From SAT2750 sp963581185 (GTDB lineage Bacteria > Planctomycetota > Planctomycetia > Pirellulales > Pirellulaceae), in assembly GCA_963581185.1 (NCBI GenBank), contig CAUZOB010000060.1:1-23943 (forward strand): DNA of 23,943 nt, in the 5' to 3' direction. The translations under genes and the position numbers were made by a program. Shown piece after piece: positions 15,776 through 23,025 of the stretch (position 1 is the first letter of the stretch; each line of letters opens with the position of its first letter). Below the pieces are notes generated by a model, which searched no databases, was not told the origin of the DNA, and saw only the letters and a list, made by a program, of their open reading frames with translations.

Positions 15776-17401
15776 ATGCCGCACGCAATGCCTGCCATCC
15801 TGGTCACCTCACTGCTGCTGGTACATGGACTCCTCGCCCCGCTTGCAGCGGACGAGTTACTGCCTGCCGACGCGGACATATCCAGCGTCATTGACCATTA
15901 CATCGACGCCGAAATGAAGGCGGCCGGGATCACGGCAGCCGGGCCTGCAAGTGACAGCAGCCTGCTGCGACGAACCATGCTGGACCTGGTCGGTCGCGTT
16001 CCCACGGCCCAGCAGTCACAGGACTATGTCGCCAGCTCAGCTGACAACAAGCACCAGCAACTGGTTGAGCGGCTTTTTGAGGAACCAAGTTTTGTTCGCC
16101 AGGCCTCCGTCGAGATGCTGGCCATGCTGGGGATGCCCAACAGCGGCGAGATGAAGCCCTACCTGCTAACCGCGCTGGCAGAAGAAAAGGGCTGGGATGC
16201 GATCTTCCGCGAGATGATCGATCCCGATCGCTCGCTGGCTGCCAAGACCGGAGCCCCCTCGTTCCTGTTCAGCAAGATCAAGGATCTCGACAACCTCACC
16301 AACGCGACCAGCGTGGTTTTCTTTGGCGTCAATATCAGCTGTGCCAAGTGCCACGACCATCCGCTGGTAAGCGAATGGACACAGGCTCATTTTTTTGGCA
16401 TGAAGTCCTTCTTCAATCGTACGTTTGAAAACGGCGACTTTCTCGGCGAACGCGAGTACGGAGCGATCCAGTACAAGAACACGTCCGGTGAGACTCTCGA
16501 CGCGCCGCTGATGTTCCTGAATGGCAGTCAATTCGAAGAACCGGCCTGGGCAAAGCCCGACGATGCGGCCATCAAAGCAGAGAAGGCCAGGCTGGAACAA
16601 CTCAAGAAGGACAAGAAACCGGTTCCGCCGCCAGGATTCAGCCGTCGGTCACAGCTGGTGAAACTGGCTCTCGACGATGACCGCCATTACCTGGCACGCG
16701 CGATCATTAATCGCAGCTGGCACCGCTTGATTGGTTACGGCCTGGTCATGCCGCTGGACCAGATGCACCCGGCAAATCCCCCCAGTCATCCTGGCCTGTT
16801 GGACTGGCTGACCCGCGACTTTGTCGATCACGGATACAATCTCAACCGCCTGCTTCGTGGCATTGTACTGAGCGCAACGTATGCCCGTACAAGTCGCTGG
16901 CAGGGCAACGGCGATCGGCCCGCCAAGATCTGGTTCGCGGTCGGCAACGTCCGCCCGCTGACACCCACTCAGTACGCCACATCACTACGCGTAGCAAGCC
17001 GTTCAGGGCAGCATTGGCAGACCGAAACAAGTGACGATGCGGCACAGCGAGTGCTGGATGAGGAAGTCGCCGCCGCTGGCCTGGCAGGCAGGTTTCAGCA
17101 GCCCGATGAGGACTTTCAAGTCGGTGTACGGGAAGCACTGCTGTTCAACAACAATGCCGATATCCAGAACCAGCTGCTGACAGATGACAGTAGCATGCTG
17201 GTGGGAGAGTTGAAGGACATCGCGGAGAACAAGCAACTGGTTCAGCAGGCTTGCTGGACGGTCCTCGGTCGCCAACCGGACAGGGCAGAAGTAAAAGCCC
17301 TCAGTCGCTACCTTGCGGACCGGCCCGATCGCCGAATTCCAGCGATTCAACAACTGGTTTGGGCATTGTTGACCAGCGGAGAATTCCGATTCAATTACTA
17401 G
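15776..17401 (+). CDS. DUF1549/DUF1553 protein with one CXXCH motif
   Basis: A 541-aa exported protein of a family greatly expanded in Planctomycetota. Residues 1-25 are a signal peptide (ILVTSLLLVHGLLAPLAADE). DUF1549 covers about residues 30-235 and contains CAKCHDHP (C189, C192, H193), a c-type heme-binding pattern well conserved in this family. DUF1553 covers about 290-535, with RSQLVKLALDDDRHYLARAIINRSWHRLIGYGLVMPLDQMHPANPPSHPGLLDWL. It lacks the extra N-terminal cytochrome domain and the middle LamG or similar inserts of the 700-1000-aa relatives. The role is unknown; a periplasmic or surface redox function with the next gene's product is inference. GAAGAG precedes ATG 15776; ATG 15788 is an alternative start. 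Confidence 0.85.
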   Translation: MPHAMPAILVTSLLLVHGLLAPLAADELLPADADISSVIDHYIDAEMKAAGITAAGPASDSSLLRRTMLDLVGRVPTAQQSQDYVASSADNKHQQLVERLFEEPSFVRQASVEMLAMLGMPNSGEMKPYLLTALAEEKGWDAIFREMIDPDRSLAAKTGAPSFLFSKIKDLDNLTNATSVVFFGVNISCAKCHDHPLVSEWTQAHFFGMKSFFNRTFENGDFLGEREYGAIQYKNTSGETLDAPLMFLNGSQFEEPAWAKPDDAAIKAEKARLEQLKKDKKPVPPPGFSRRSQLVKLALDDDRHYLARAIINRSWHRLIGYGLVMPLDQMHPANPPSHPGLLDWLTRDFVDHGYNLNRLLRGIVLSATYARTSRWQGNGDRPAKIWFAVGNVRPLTPTQYATSLRVASRSGQHWQTETSDDAAQRVLDEEVAAAGLAGRFQQPDEDFQVGVREALLFNNNADIQNQLLTDDSSMLVGELKDIAENKQLVQQACWTVLGRQPDRAEVKALSRYLADRPDRRIPAIQQLVWALLTSGEFRFNY

Positions 17402-17487
17402 GCCAGCGACGTTCCGGAGCGACTGCCGGAGAAAAACAGTGAATCAGACGGCTAACAGGAAAAGCAGACGGGTGATGCGGCGCGAGC

Positions 17488-17493
17488 TATAAT
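17488..17493 (+). promoter_or_regulatory. Possible -10 box before the DUF1501 gene
   Basis: A perfect TATAAT lies 40 bases before the DUF1501 start, in the 131-base gap after the DUF1549 gene. The matching -35 (GCAGAC or CAGACG) is poor. It may be a secondary promoter for the last two genes of the cluster. Confidence 0.35.
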
Positions 17494-17532
17494 AAGATCA
17501 GCCAGGAAATTCAGCTGAAGGACATTGCACCA

Positions 17533-18840
17533 ATGGCAGACGACCAGCAATTAAAAACCGGGGTCGGCATCCAGCAACCGATCGACCGCCGCCATTTTCT
17601 CGGCAGCGGGGCTGGCTTGGCGGGCGGTATCGCCGGCTGCCTGCAGTTACTCTCTCACCCGCTGCTGGCTGATGAGCTGAAGCAGCAGGAGAAGCGAGTG
17701 ATCCTGCTCTGGCTGGCTGGTGGTGCCAGCCAACTGGAGACATTTGATCCCAAGCCTCGACGTCCCACGGGCGGACCATTCCAGGCGATCCCGACAAGTA
17801 CTGCCGGCGTTTATATTTCCGAGTTGATGCCAAAGATGGCTCAGCGGATGGAGAATACTGCCATCATCCGCTCGCTCAATACAGGCATCGGTGACCATGG
17901 TGGCGGTTCCATTCTGATGCACCTTGGTCGGCGAGATGAACCGAACCTCAAGTACCCCGACATGGGCTCGGTGCTGGCTCACGAACTTGGCCAGGCCGAC
18001 AGCAGCGTGCCGGATTTCGTCACTTTTTATACAGCCACCGAGGGCCGTGGCAACGCCGTCGGTCGACCTGGATTCCTTGGAGCCCGCTACGCTCCAATGT
18101 TCCTGACGACAAATAACAAGCCTGACGACCTGGCCAGGATTGCCGAGTTGGCCGAGGTGGATCATCGCCAGCGAGCTGACTTGCGGCAGCTACTAAGCGA
18201 CCGTTTCACGCGTGGCCGTGAAACAGAACGAGTGCTGGAGAGTCACAACGTGGCCTACCGACGAGTACGCGGCCTGATGGCCAGCGACACGTTGTTTGAC
18301 GTTGAGGATGAACCCCAGAAGATGCACTCGCTTTACGGTCCCACGCTGTTCGCGCAGCAATGCATGATTGCTCGTCGCCTGGCCGAAGCAGGGACACCAT
18401 TCGTCAAGGTCTCACGTGCCTGGTGGGACAGCCATGGACAGAACTTTGAAACACACCTGGAAATGGTGACCGAGTTGGATCACGTGATGTCAACGCTGCT
18501 GGAAGACTTGCGGCAACGGGGCATGCTCGAATCCACTCTGGTGATCACGCTTTCTGAATTCGGCCGCACACCGACAATTAACGGCAGCCTCGGCCGCGAC
18601 CACTTTGCACGTGCCTGGAGTGCCTCGCTGTCCGGTTGTGGAATCAACGGCGGCAGCGTTTATGGCAAGACCGATGAGGATGGCCAGCATGTCGCCGAGG
18701 GTGAAATCGGGGCGGCCGAGATGATTGCCACCATCTACCAGGCACTCGGTATTGATCCACAGAAGGAATACCACGTTGGTGCTCGCCCGGTCCCCCTGAC
18801 CGATCCGGGCACCGAAGCGGTCACCGAGGTCCTGGCCTGA
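17533..18840 (+). CDS. DUF1501 protein (alkaline-phosphatase-like fold) with Tat-type signal
   Basis: A 435-aa protein. The N-terminus has a twin-arginine signal, DRRHFLG (18-24), then a Gly/Ala-rich hydrophobic stretch and a likely cut near ADE (46-48), so it should be exported folded. DUF1501 is distantly related to sulfatases and alkaline phosphatases. Expected conserved pieces are present: LWLAGGASQLETFDPKP (59-75), GDHGGGSILM (120-129, H122), WWDSHGQNF (297-305), EFGRTP (342-347) and GRDHF (354-358). Its enzymatic activity is not established. GAAGGA about ten bases before ATG 17533 supports the start. It follows the DUF1549 gene and precedes the WD40 gene, a common planctomycete order in which DUF1501 and DUF1549 products probably work together. 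Confidence 0.87.
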   Translation: MADDQQLKTGVGIQQPIDRRHFLGSGAGLAGGIAGCLQLLSHPLLADELKQQEKRVILLWLAGGASQLETFDPKPRRPTGGPFQAIPTSTAGVYISELMPKMAQRMENTAIIRSLNTGIGDHGGGSILMHLGRRDEPNLKYPDMGSVLAHELGQADSSVPDFVTFYTATEGRGNAVGRPGFLGARYAPMFLTTNNKPDDLARIAELAEVDHRQRADLRQLLSDRFTRGRETERVLESHNVAYRRVRGLMASDTLFDVEDEPQKMHSLYGPTLFAQQCMIARRLAEAGTPFVKVSRAWWDSHGQNFETHLEMVTELDHVMSTLLEDLRQRGMLESTLVITLSEFGRTPTINGSLGRDHFARAWSASLSGCGINGGSVYGKTDEDGQHVAEGEIGAAEMIATIYQALGIDPQKEYHVGARPVPLTDPGTEAVTEVLA

Positions 18841-18871
18841 TCGCTATCACGCTCGCCTAGAAGGAAACACC

Positions 18872-19891
18872 ATGTTGGCACAGATTGACCCAGCAACGCT
18901 GAAAGTCAGCAAGAAAATTTCGCAACCGGGAATCCTCCTGAGCGTGGCCCAGTTGAACGATTCGAACCAGGTCTTTGTGGGCAGCAGCGACGGCATGGTC
19001 TACAGCCTCGATGCAATGGCCGACAAGCCTGAACCGTTGGCGATGGAGGGTCACCAGAGTTATGTGACCGGGCTGGTCCAGTCAGGTGAGCTGCTGGTCT
19101 CCGGTAGCTTTGACGGCAAGTTGATCTGGTGGAACAGCCAGACTCGCGAACAGATTCGTACCGTCGACGCACACCACAAGTGGATTCGCCAGCTGGCCAT
19201 CAACCAGGATGGCACAATGCTGGCCAGCGTCTCGGATGATATGGTCTGCCGACTCTGGAATCTGGCCGACGGCAGCTTGATCAAGGAACTGAAAGGGCAC
19301 GCCGAAAAAACTCCCCACCACTTTCCTTCCATGCTCTACGCCTGTGCGTTTTCAGCTGATGGCTCCCTGCTGGCCACCGCAGACCGCGTCGGCCTGACGA
19401 TTGTCTGGGAAGTGGAAACGGGTAAGGAACTGGCACGGCTGGAATCGCCGATCATGTATACCTGGGATCCCAAGCAGCGAATCCACTCGATCGGCGGTAT
19501 CCGCTCGGTCGCCTTCTCTGCCGATCGCTCCCTGCTGGCCGTTGGCGGTACCGGCAAGATCAACAATATTGATCACCTCGAGGCACTCTCCCGGATCGAG
19601 ATTTTCGACTGGGAGAAAGGTGAACGGACGCATGAATTCAACGGCGACACCTACAAGGGACTTGTCGAACAGCTGATTTTCCATCCTGAAGATCAGTGGC
19701 TGCTGGCTGCCGGTGGCGACCACAACGGGTTCATCAAGTTCTACGACCTGGCTGAGAAGAAGGTCATCAAGCAGGACAAGGCGCCGATGCACGTGCACGA
19801 CCTGGTCGTCAACGAGGCATTTGATACGATCTTCGCCGCCGGACACGGTCAGCTGGTTGTCTGGCAGATGGACGCTGCCAAGAGTGACTAG
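18872..19891 (+). CDS. WD40 repeat beta-propeller protein
   Basis: A 339-aa protein made almost wholly of WD40-type blades, about seven. Clear examples are HQSYVTGLVQSGELLVSGSFDGKLIWWNSQT (residues about 60-90), HHKWIRQLAINQDGTMLASVSDDMVCRLWNL (102-132), LYACAFSADGSLLATADRVGLTIVWEVETG (155-184) and GIRSVAFSADRSLLAVGG (210-227). WD40 propellers are protein-binding scaffolds. I see no signal peptide (it starts MLAQIDPATLKVSKKIS), although the two preceding products look exported, so it is predicted cytoplasmic unless the start is wrong. AAGGAA precedes the ATG, which lies 31 bases after the DUF1501 stop, so the two are almost surely one operon. A short hairpin follows the stop. Confidence 0.88.
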   Translation: MLAQIDPATLKVSKKISQPGILLSVAQLNDSNQVFVGSSDGMVYSLDAMADKPEPLAMEGHQSYVTGLVQSGELLVSGSFDGKLIWWNSQTREQIRTVDAHHKWIRQLAINQDGTMLASVSDDMVCRLWNLADGSLIKELKGHAEKTPHHFPSMLYACAFSADGSLLATADRVGLTIVWEVETGKELARLESPIMYTWDPKQRIHSIGGIRSVAFSADRSLLAVGGTGKINNIDHLEALSRIEIFDWEKGERTHEFNGDTYKGLVEQLIFHPEDQWLLAAGGDHNGFIKFYDLAEKKVIKQDKAPMHVHDLVVNEAFDTIFAAGHGQLVVWQMDAAKSD

Positions 19892-19906
19892 GAGTTACTC
19901 AACTCC
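19891..19906 (+). terminator. Hairpin after the WD40 gene
   Basis: GGAGTT-ACTC-AACTCC is a perfect 6-bp stem with a four-base loop. It begins on the last base of the WD40 stop and is followed by a pyrimidine-rich stretch (CTCTTTCCCC) rather than a clean T-run. It is the only candidate terminator in the 29-base gap between two convergent genes. Confidence 0.4.
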
Positions 19907-19920
19907 CAGGCCTCTTTCCC

Positions 19921-21930
19921 CTAGCGGAAATCACGCGTCGGGGCTGTATTCCCACCACCGCCGCGCTGATTGGTAGTCCGTGGCAACCAGGCCTGGACCA
20001 TCTCAGTTCGTGCCTTGGAATCTCCGTCGAAGAACTTGCTCGCCAGCTCAACTCCGATAACCTGCTGGAAGGCGATCCTCAAGTGCTCGTTCTTGACCAT
20101 TCCCTTGCTATGCAGGTATCGAATCTGTGTCAGTGCAGCCAGCGGGTTTTCATGCTCCCGGGCAACCAGCGGCCGGATAAAGGTCTCCAGAATTTCTTCG
20201 CTTGACTTCTGCGGCATCGGGATCAGCTTGAAGCTGAGATCCGTAAACTGGAACAGCTTGTCGACTGCCTTCTGCAGCGGGTCATCCATGCCACCCTTTT
20301 CGGCAACCTGACGGTCCTTTTGCATCCGCATGTTATTGAGTGGTGCCAGGCTGAAGACCTTGCTGCCAGTTGCAATGTTGTAGAGCTCGATCGAGGTGTT
20401 ATTGGTCACCAGGCCGGTGCGGCTGCTTTCGGTAACTCGCACATTGAACAGCACCAGGACATCGGCACCTTTTTCCTTGGCCGAACGCATCAGCTGCTTC
20501 AATTCGCCTTTACCCACCACAACCACACTGCTGAGACTGCTGCCACGACCTGAACCGCCACCCGATCCGGGTCCGCCAAAGCCAGTTGAGATGTCTCCGC
20601 CGGGGGCACCGCCACCGGGGAATCCACCGGGAGCACCGCCGGGGGCACCGCCACCGGGAAATCCACCGGGAGCACCGCCGCCACCGCCGGGAGCACTAAA
20701 GCCACCGGGAATGCCACCCTCACCGCCGCCGGGATCACCAGGAGCGCCAATGCCGCCAGGTCCACCGCCACCGCCACCGCCACCGCCACCGCCACCACGG
20801 CGATTGTTGGCCGGGGGTGCAGCTGTATAGAGTTCGCCGTAGTAGTTCCGTTCAGTCCGCATAGCCAGGCGTTCGAGAACCGTCGATCCCAGGTCGCCAG
20901 TTAGCTTGGTCAGTTCGGCATTGCCACCGCCACCAGCGTCACCGCCCGGAAAACCGCCAGCACCACCAGCACCACCGGGGAAGCCACCTTCACCGCCAGC
21001 GCCGCCGGGAAATCCACCAGCACCACCCGGGAAGCCGCCGTCACCATCTCCGCCACGGCGGGCCTGCGAGCCATCCATTTTCTGATCTTCGCCGATCGGG
21101 AAATACTTACCCTTGAATTTCGGCGGTGCAATAACCGTTATGCCCACACCAAAGCGCAGTGCCAGTGCCGGCTGCTTGAGTCCATTGACCCAGCGAAATT
21201 GCTCCAATGTCTTTTCTGCTCCCTCGTCGCCAATCAGCACAGCTGCCTGGAGGAACTTCATCCCCTCGCTGTAATTACCCTGGGAGACGAATCGCTGTCC
21301 ACGTTCTGTAAGAGTCGGAGGTTGCTGCGGCTCTTGCGGCCTGGCTTGACCGCCACCGGGACCACCGCCGCCGGGACCACCGCCACCTGCACCACCACCG
21401 GGATCGCCAGGGATACTAAAGCCGCCGGGACCACCGCCACCTGCACCACCACCGGGATCGCCAGGGATACTAAAGCCACCGGGACCACCGCCACCTGCAC
21501 CACCACCGGGATCGCCAGGGATACTAAAGCCACCGGGACCACCGCCACCTGCACCACCACCGGGATCGCCAGGGATACCGCCAGGGCCATCCCCGCCCAT
21601 GCCTGCATCCATCATGCCTGCATCCATCATGCCTGCCATTTCGCCACCCATGCCGCCGGGTCCGCCGCCGGGTGCACCGCCGGGTGCACCGCCGGGTCCG
21701 CCCATGTCGGGACCTTGCATACCACCGCCGCCCATCATGCCGGCCATGTCACCGCCACCGCCATCTGCCATGCCGGGAGGGCCTCCCTGGTTGCCACCAG
21801 CGCCGCCACCTCCGCTCGAAGTTCCTTTGGAGGAACCGGATGTTGAGGTGGTCGTCTTGCTTTCATCACCGCAACCGGCGGTGAGAACCAGGAAGCACGC
21901 AAGGGCCAGAAAAGAGAGCAGGTGACGCAT
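19921..21930 (-). CDS. Gly-rich repeat lipoprotein of unknown function
   Basis: A 669-aa protein that I do not recognise. Residues 1-19 are a lipoprotein signal with TAGC, so C20 should be lipidated. Three Gly/Pro-rich blocks (about 39-195, 292-337, 378-462) separate two ordinary domains. The first (205-285) begins with a TPR-like helix pair (TERGQRFVSQGNYSEGMKFLQAAVLIGDEGAEKTLEQF). The second (463-655) has an alpha/beta start (SVVVVGKGELKQLMRSAKEKGADVLVLFNVRV, TSIELYNIATGSKVFSL) and a helical end (EEILETFIRPLVAREHENPLAALTQIRYLHSKG). The first block holds about four copies of an 18-residue unit, GGFSIPGDPGGGAGGGGP. An envelope structural or scaffold role is a guess. GAGGT six bases before ATG 21930 fixes the start. 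Confidence 0.8.
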   Translation of the reverse strand: MRHLLSFLALACFLVLTAGCGDESKTTTSTSGSSKGTSSGGGGAGGNQGGPPGMADGGGGDMAGMMGGGGMQGPDMGGPGGAPGGAPGGGPGGMGGEMAGMMDAGMMDAGMGGDGPGGIPGDPGGGAGGGGPGGFSIPGDPGGGAGGGGPGGFSIPGDPGGGAGGGGPGGFSIPGDPGGGAGGGGPGGGGPGGGQARPQEPQQPPTLTERGQRFVSQGNYSEGMKFLQAAVLIGDEGAEKTLEQFRWVNGLKQPALALRFGVGITVIAPPKFKGKYFPIGEDQKMDGSQARRGGDGDGGFPGGAGGFPGGAGGEGGFPGGAGGAGGFPGGDAGGGGNAELTKLTGDLGSTVLERLAMRTERNYYGELYTAAPPANNRRGGGGGGGGGGGGPGGIGAPGDPGGGEGGIPGGFSAPGGGGGAPGGFPGGGAPGGAPGGFPGGGAPGGDISTGFGGPGSGGGSGRGSSLSSVVVVGKGELKQLMRSAKEKGADVLVLFNVRVTESSRTGLVTNNTSIELYNIATGSKVFSLAPLNNMRMQKDRQVAEKGGMDDPLQKAVDKLFQFTDLSFKLIPMPQKSSEEILETFIRPLVAREHENPLAALTQIRYLHSKGMVKNEHLRIAFQQVIGVELASKFFDGDSKARTEMVQAWLPRTTNQRGGGGNTAPTRDFR
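20762..20797. repeat. Hexanucleotide microsatellite (CCACCG)n
   Basis: Six tandem hexamers, CCACCG with the last ending in A, lie inside the Gly-rich lipoprotein gene and encode part of the uninterrupted glycine run (about residues 379-390). Changes of one unit keep the frame. Confidence 0.75.
21373..21576. repeat. 54-bp tandem repeat array (about 3.8 copies)
   Basis: Units start at 21373, 21427, 21481 and 21535. They are almost identical: the first differs from the next two by a single base near its end (GCCGCC against GCCACC), and the fourth diverges after about 42 bases. Each unit encodes 18 residues, so copy-number change keeps the frame. Such uniformity suggests recent expansion or gene-conversion-like homogenisation. 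Confidence 0.85.
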
Positions 21931-22034
21931 GGTCTTACCTCGTCATTTTCAAGAAATTCAGCTGATCGGATCTGAACTATCATTCGGTCGCGGCACCGAA
22001 CGAACATAAGGGCACCGTCGACGAATCCTGCTAA

Positions 22035-22063
22035 ATTATGGCAGGCATTTAGGGGAGTGTCGA
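22035..22063 (-). promoter_or_regulatory. Predicted promoter of the Gly-rich lipoprotein gene
   Basis: On the minus strand, TCGACA (plus 22058-22063) and CATAAT (plus 22035-22040) are each one base off the sigma70 consensus, with a 17-base spacer. The transcript would have a leader of about 100 bases before ATG 21930. Confidence 0.55.
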
Positions 22064-22099
22064 GGGAAGAAACTGTTGATAAGAGCTTTCCCAAACCGC

Positions 22100-22128
22100 T
22101 TGATCCCGCCTGATCCGTGGCTTCTAAT
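22100..22128 (+). promoter_or_regulatory. Predicted promoter of the SDR gene
   Basis: TTGATC (22100-22105) and TCTAAT (22123-22128) are separated by exactly 17 bases and match four and five of six consensus positions. Transcription would start near 22135, just upstream of the inverted repeat at 22147-22179. Confidence 0.5.
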
Positions 22129-22146
22129 CGTTCATCATGATCGGTT

Positions 22147-22179
22147 CAGTTTCCCAGCCGGGTGCCAGCGGGGAAACTG
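22147..22179. promoter_or_regulatory. 9-bp inverted repeat in the SDR gene leader
   Basis: CAGTTTCCC (22147-22155) and GGGAAACTG (22171-22179) are a perfect inverted repeat with a 15-base spacer. They lie about 12 bases after the predicted transcription start and 33 bases before the ATG. The place fits either a repressor operator or an RNA hairpin that affects translation. Confidence 0.5.
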
Positions 22180-22212
22180 GCAGACTCGTCAACTGGCACG
22201 AGGTAACTGGTG

Positions 22213-22944
22213 ATGGGAAAGCTGGCAGGAAAAACAGCCCTGGTAACAGGTGCAGGCCGGGGTATCGGCAAGGGAATCGCACGTGCCTTGGCTCGCGAGG
22301 GCGCTGACATGCTGATCACATCCAGGACGCTGGAGCAGCTGCAGGAGACTGCTGCCGAAGTGGAACAGCTGGGTGTGCGGGTGATTATTGAACCAGGGGA
22401 TATCGGTAGCGAGTCGGATGTGGAGAGGATTTTCGCTCGCTTTCGTGACGAGTTTGATCGGCTCGACCTGCTGGTCAATAACGCCGGAGCCTTTAACGGC
22501 GGCCCCCTCGATGAGCTGCCACTCGCCGACTGGGATCATGTCATCAACACCAACCTGCGCGGCCCCTTCATGTGCACGCAGCGGGCGATGCAGATCATGA
22601 AGCCGCAGGGGGCCGGGCGAATTATCAATATTGGCTCGATCTCGGCCCAGCGCGTCCGCTACAACTCGGCTCCCTATTCCACCTCCAAGTTCGGCCTCAC
22701 CGGGCTGACCCATGTGACCGCCCTGGAAGGTCGTGAACATGGCATCACCTGTGGTTGCCTGCACCCCGGCAACATTCTCACCGAGCGCCGGGATGCCAGT
22801 CATAGCGAGGCGGACCAGGAACCGATGATCGCGGTCGACGACATCAGCGAAGTGGCCTTGCTGATGGCCACACTGCCAGCCAATGTAGCGATGCTCGAAT
22901 CGATCGTGCTGCCACATCAACAGCTCTATGTTGGCAGAGGGTAA
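22213..22944 (+). CDS. Short-chain dehydrogenase/reductase (SDR) oxidoreductase
   Basis: A 243-aa classical SDR with a Rossmann fold that uses NAD(P)H to oxidise or reduce an alcohol/carbonyl. The cofactor motif is TGAGRGIG (12-19). NNAG is at 89-92, and the catalytic set is N114, S142, Y155 and K159 (YSTSK). After the loop LHPGNILTERRD, the C-terminus is a substrate-binding region. R38 in ITSRTL at the end of the second strand suggests NADPH preference, an inference. It resembles FabG-like reductases, but no fatty-acid genes are adjacent, so the substrate is unknown. The start could be GTG 22210 or ATG 22213; GAGGT at 22200-22204 is better spaced for the ATG. It converges on the permease gene, 81 bases away. 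Confidence 0.88.
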   Translation: MGKLAGKTALVTGAGRGIGKGIARALAREGADMLITSRTLEQLQETAAEVEQLGVRVIIEPGDIGSESDVERIFARFRDEFDRLDLLVNNAGAFNGGPLDELPLADWDHVINTNLRGPFMCTQRAMQIMKPQGAGRIINIGSISAQRVRYNSAPYSTSKFGLTGLTHVTALEGREHGITCGCLHPGNILTERRDASHSEADQEPMIAVDDISEVALLMATLPANVAMLESIVLPHQQLYVGRG

Positions 22945-23025
22945 TGGCCCCTGGCCAGCAGCTAACAGGCCATGGCAGAGCTCGATGCTGGAGCTGACCT
23001 GCCCCGCAGGGACGGCGGTTCGACG

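Noticed and set aside
15481..15891. 136-aa minus-strand frame between rpsD and the DUF1549 gene
   Set aside because: Its N-terminal part is antisense to the DUF1549 signal peptide region, its composition is Ser/Arg-rich, and it resembles no known protein.
20396..20830. Pro-rich open frame on the plus strand
   Set aside because: It is the antisense reading of Gly codons in the lipoprotein gene (GGN becomes NCC). The minus-strand frame has a signal peptide, lipobox, Shine-Dalgarno and promoter.
21258..21608. Val/Ala-rich repetitive minus-strand frame
   Set aside because: This is another out-of-frame reading of the same tandem repeats inside the lipoprotein gene.
21199..21846. Thr/Ala-rich repetitive open frame on the plus strand
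   Set aside because: It is a shadow of the 54-bp repeats, which keep several frames open on both strands. It has no start signal or non-repeat domain.
22945..23025. Rho-independent terminator between the SDR and permease genes
   Set aside because: Only a short CCTGC-CCC-GCAGG stem is present and no T-run follows on either strand.
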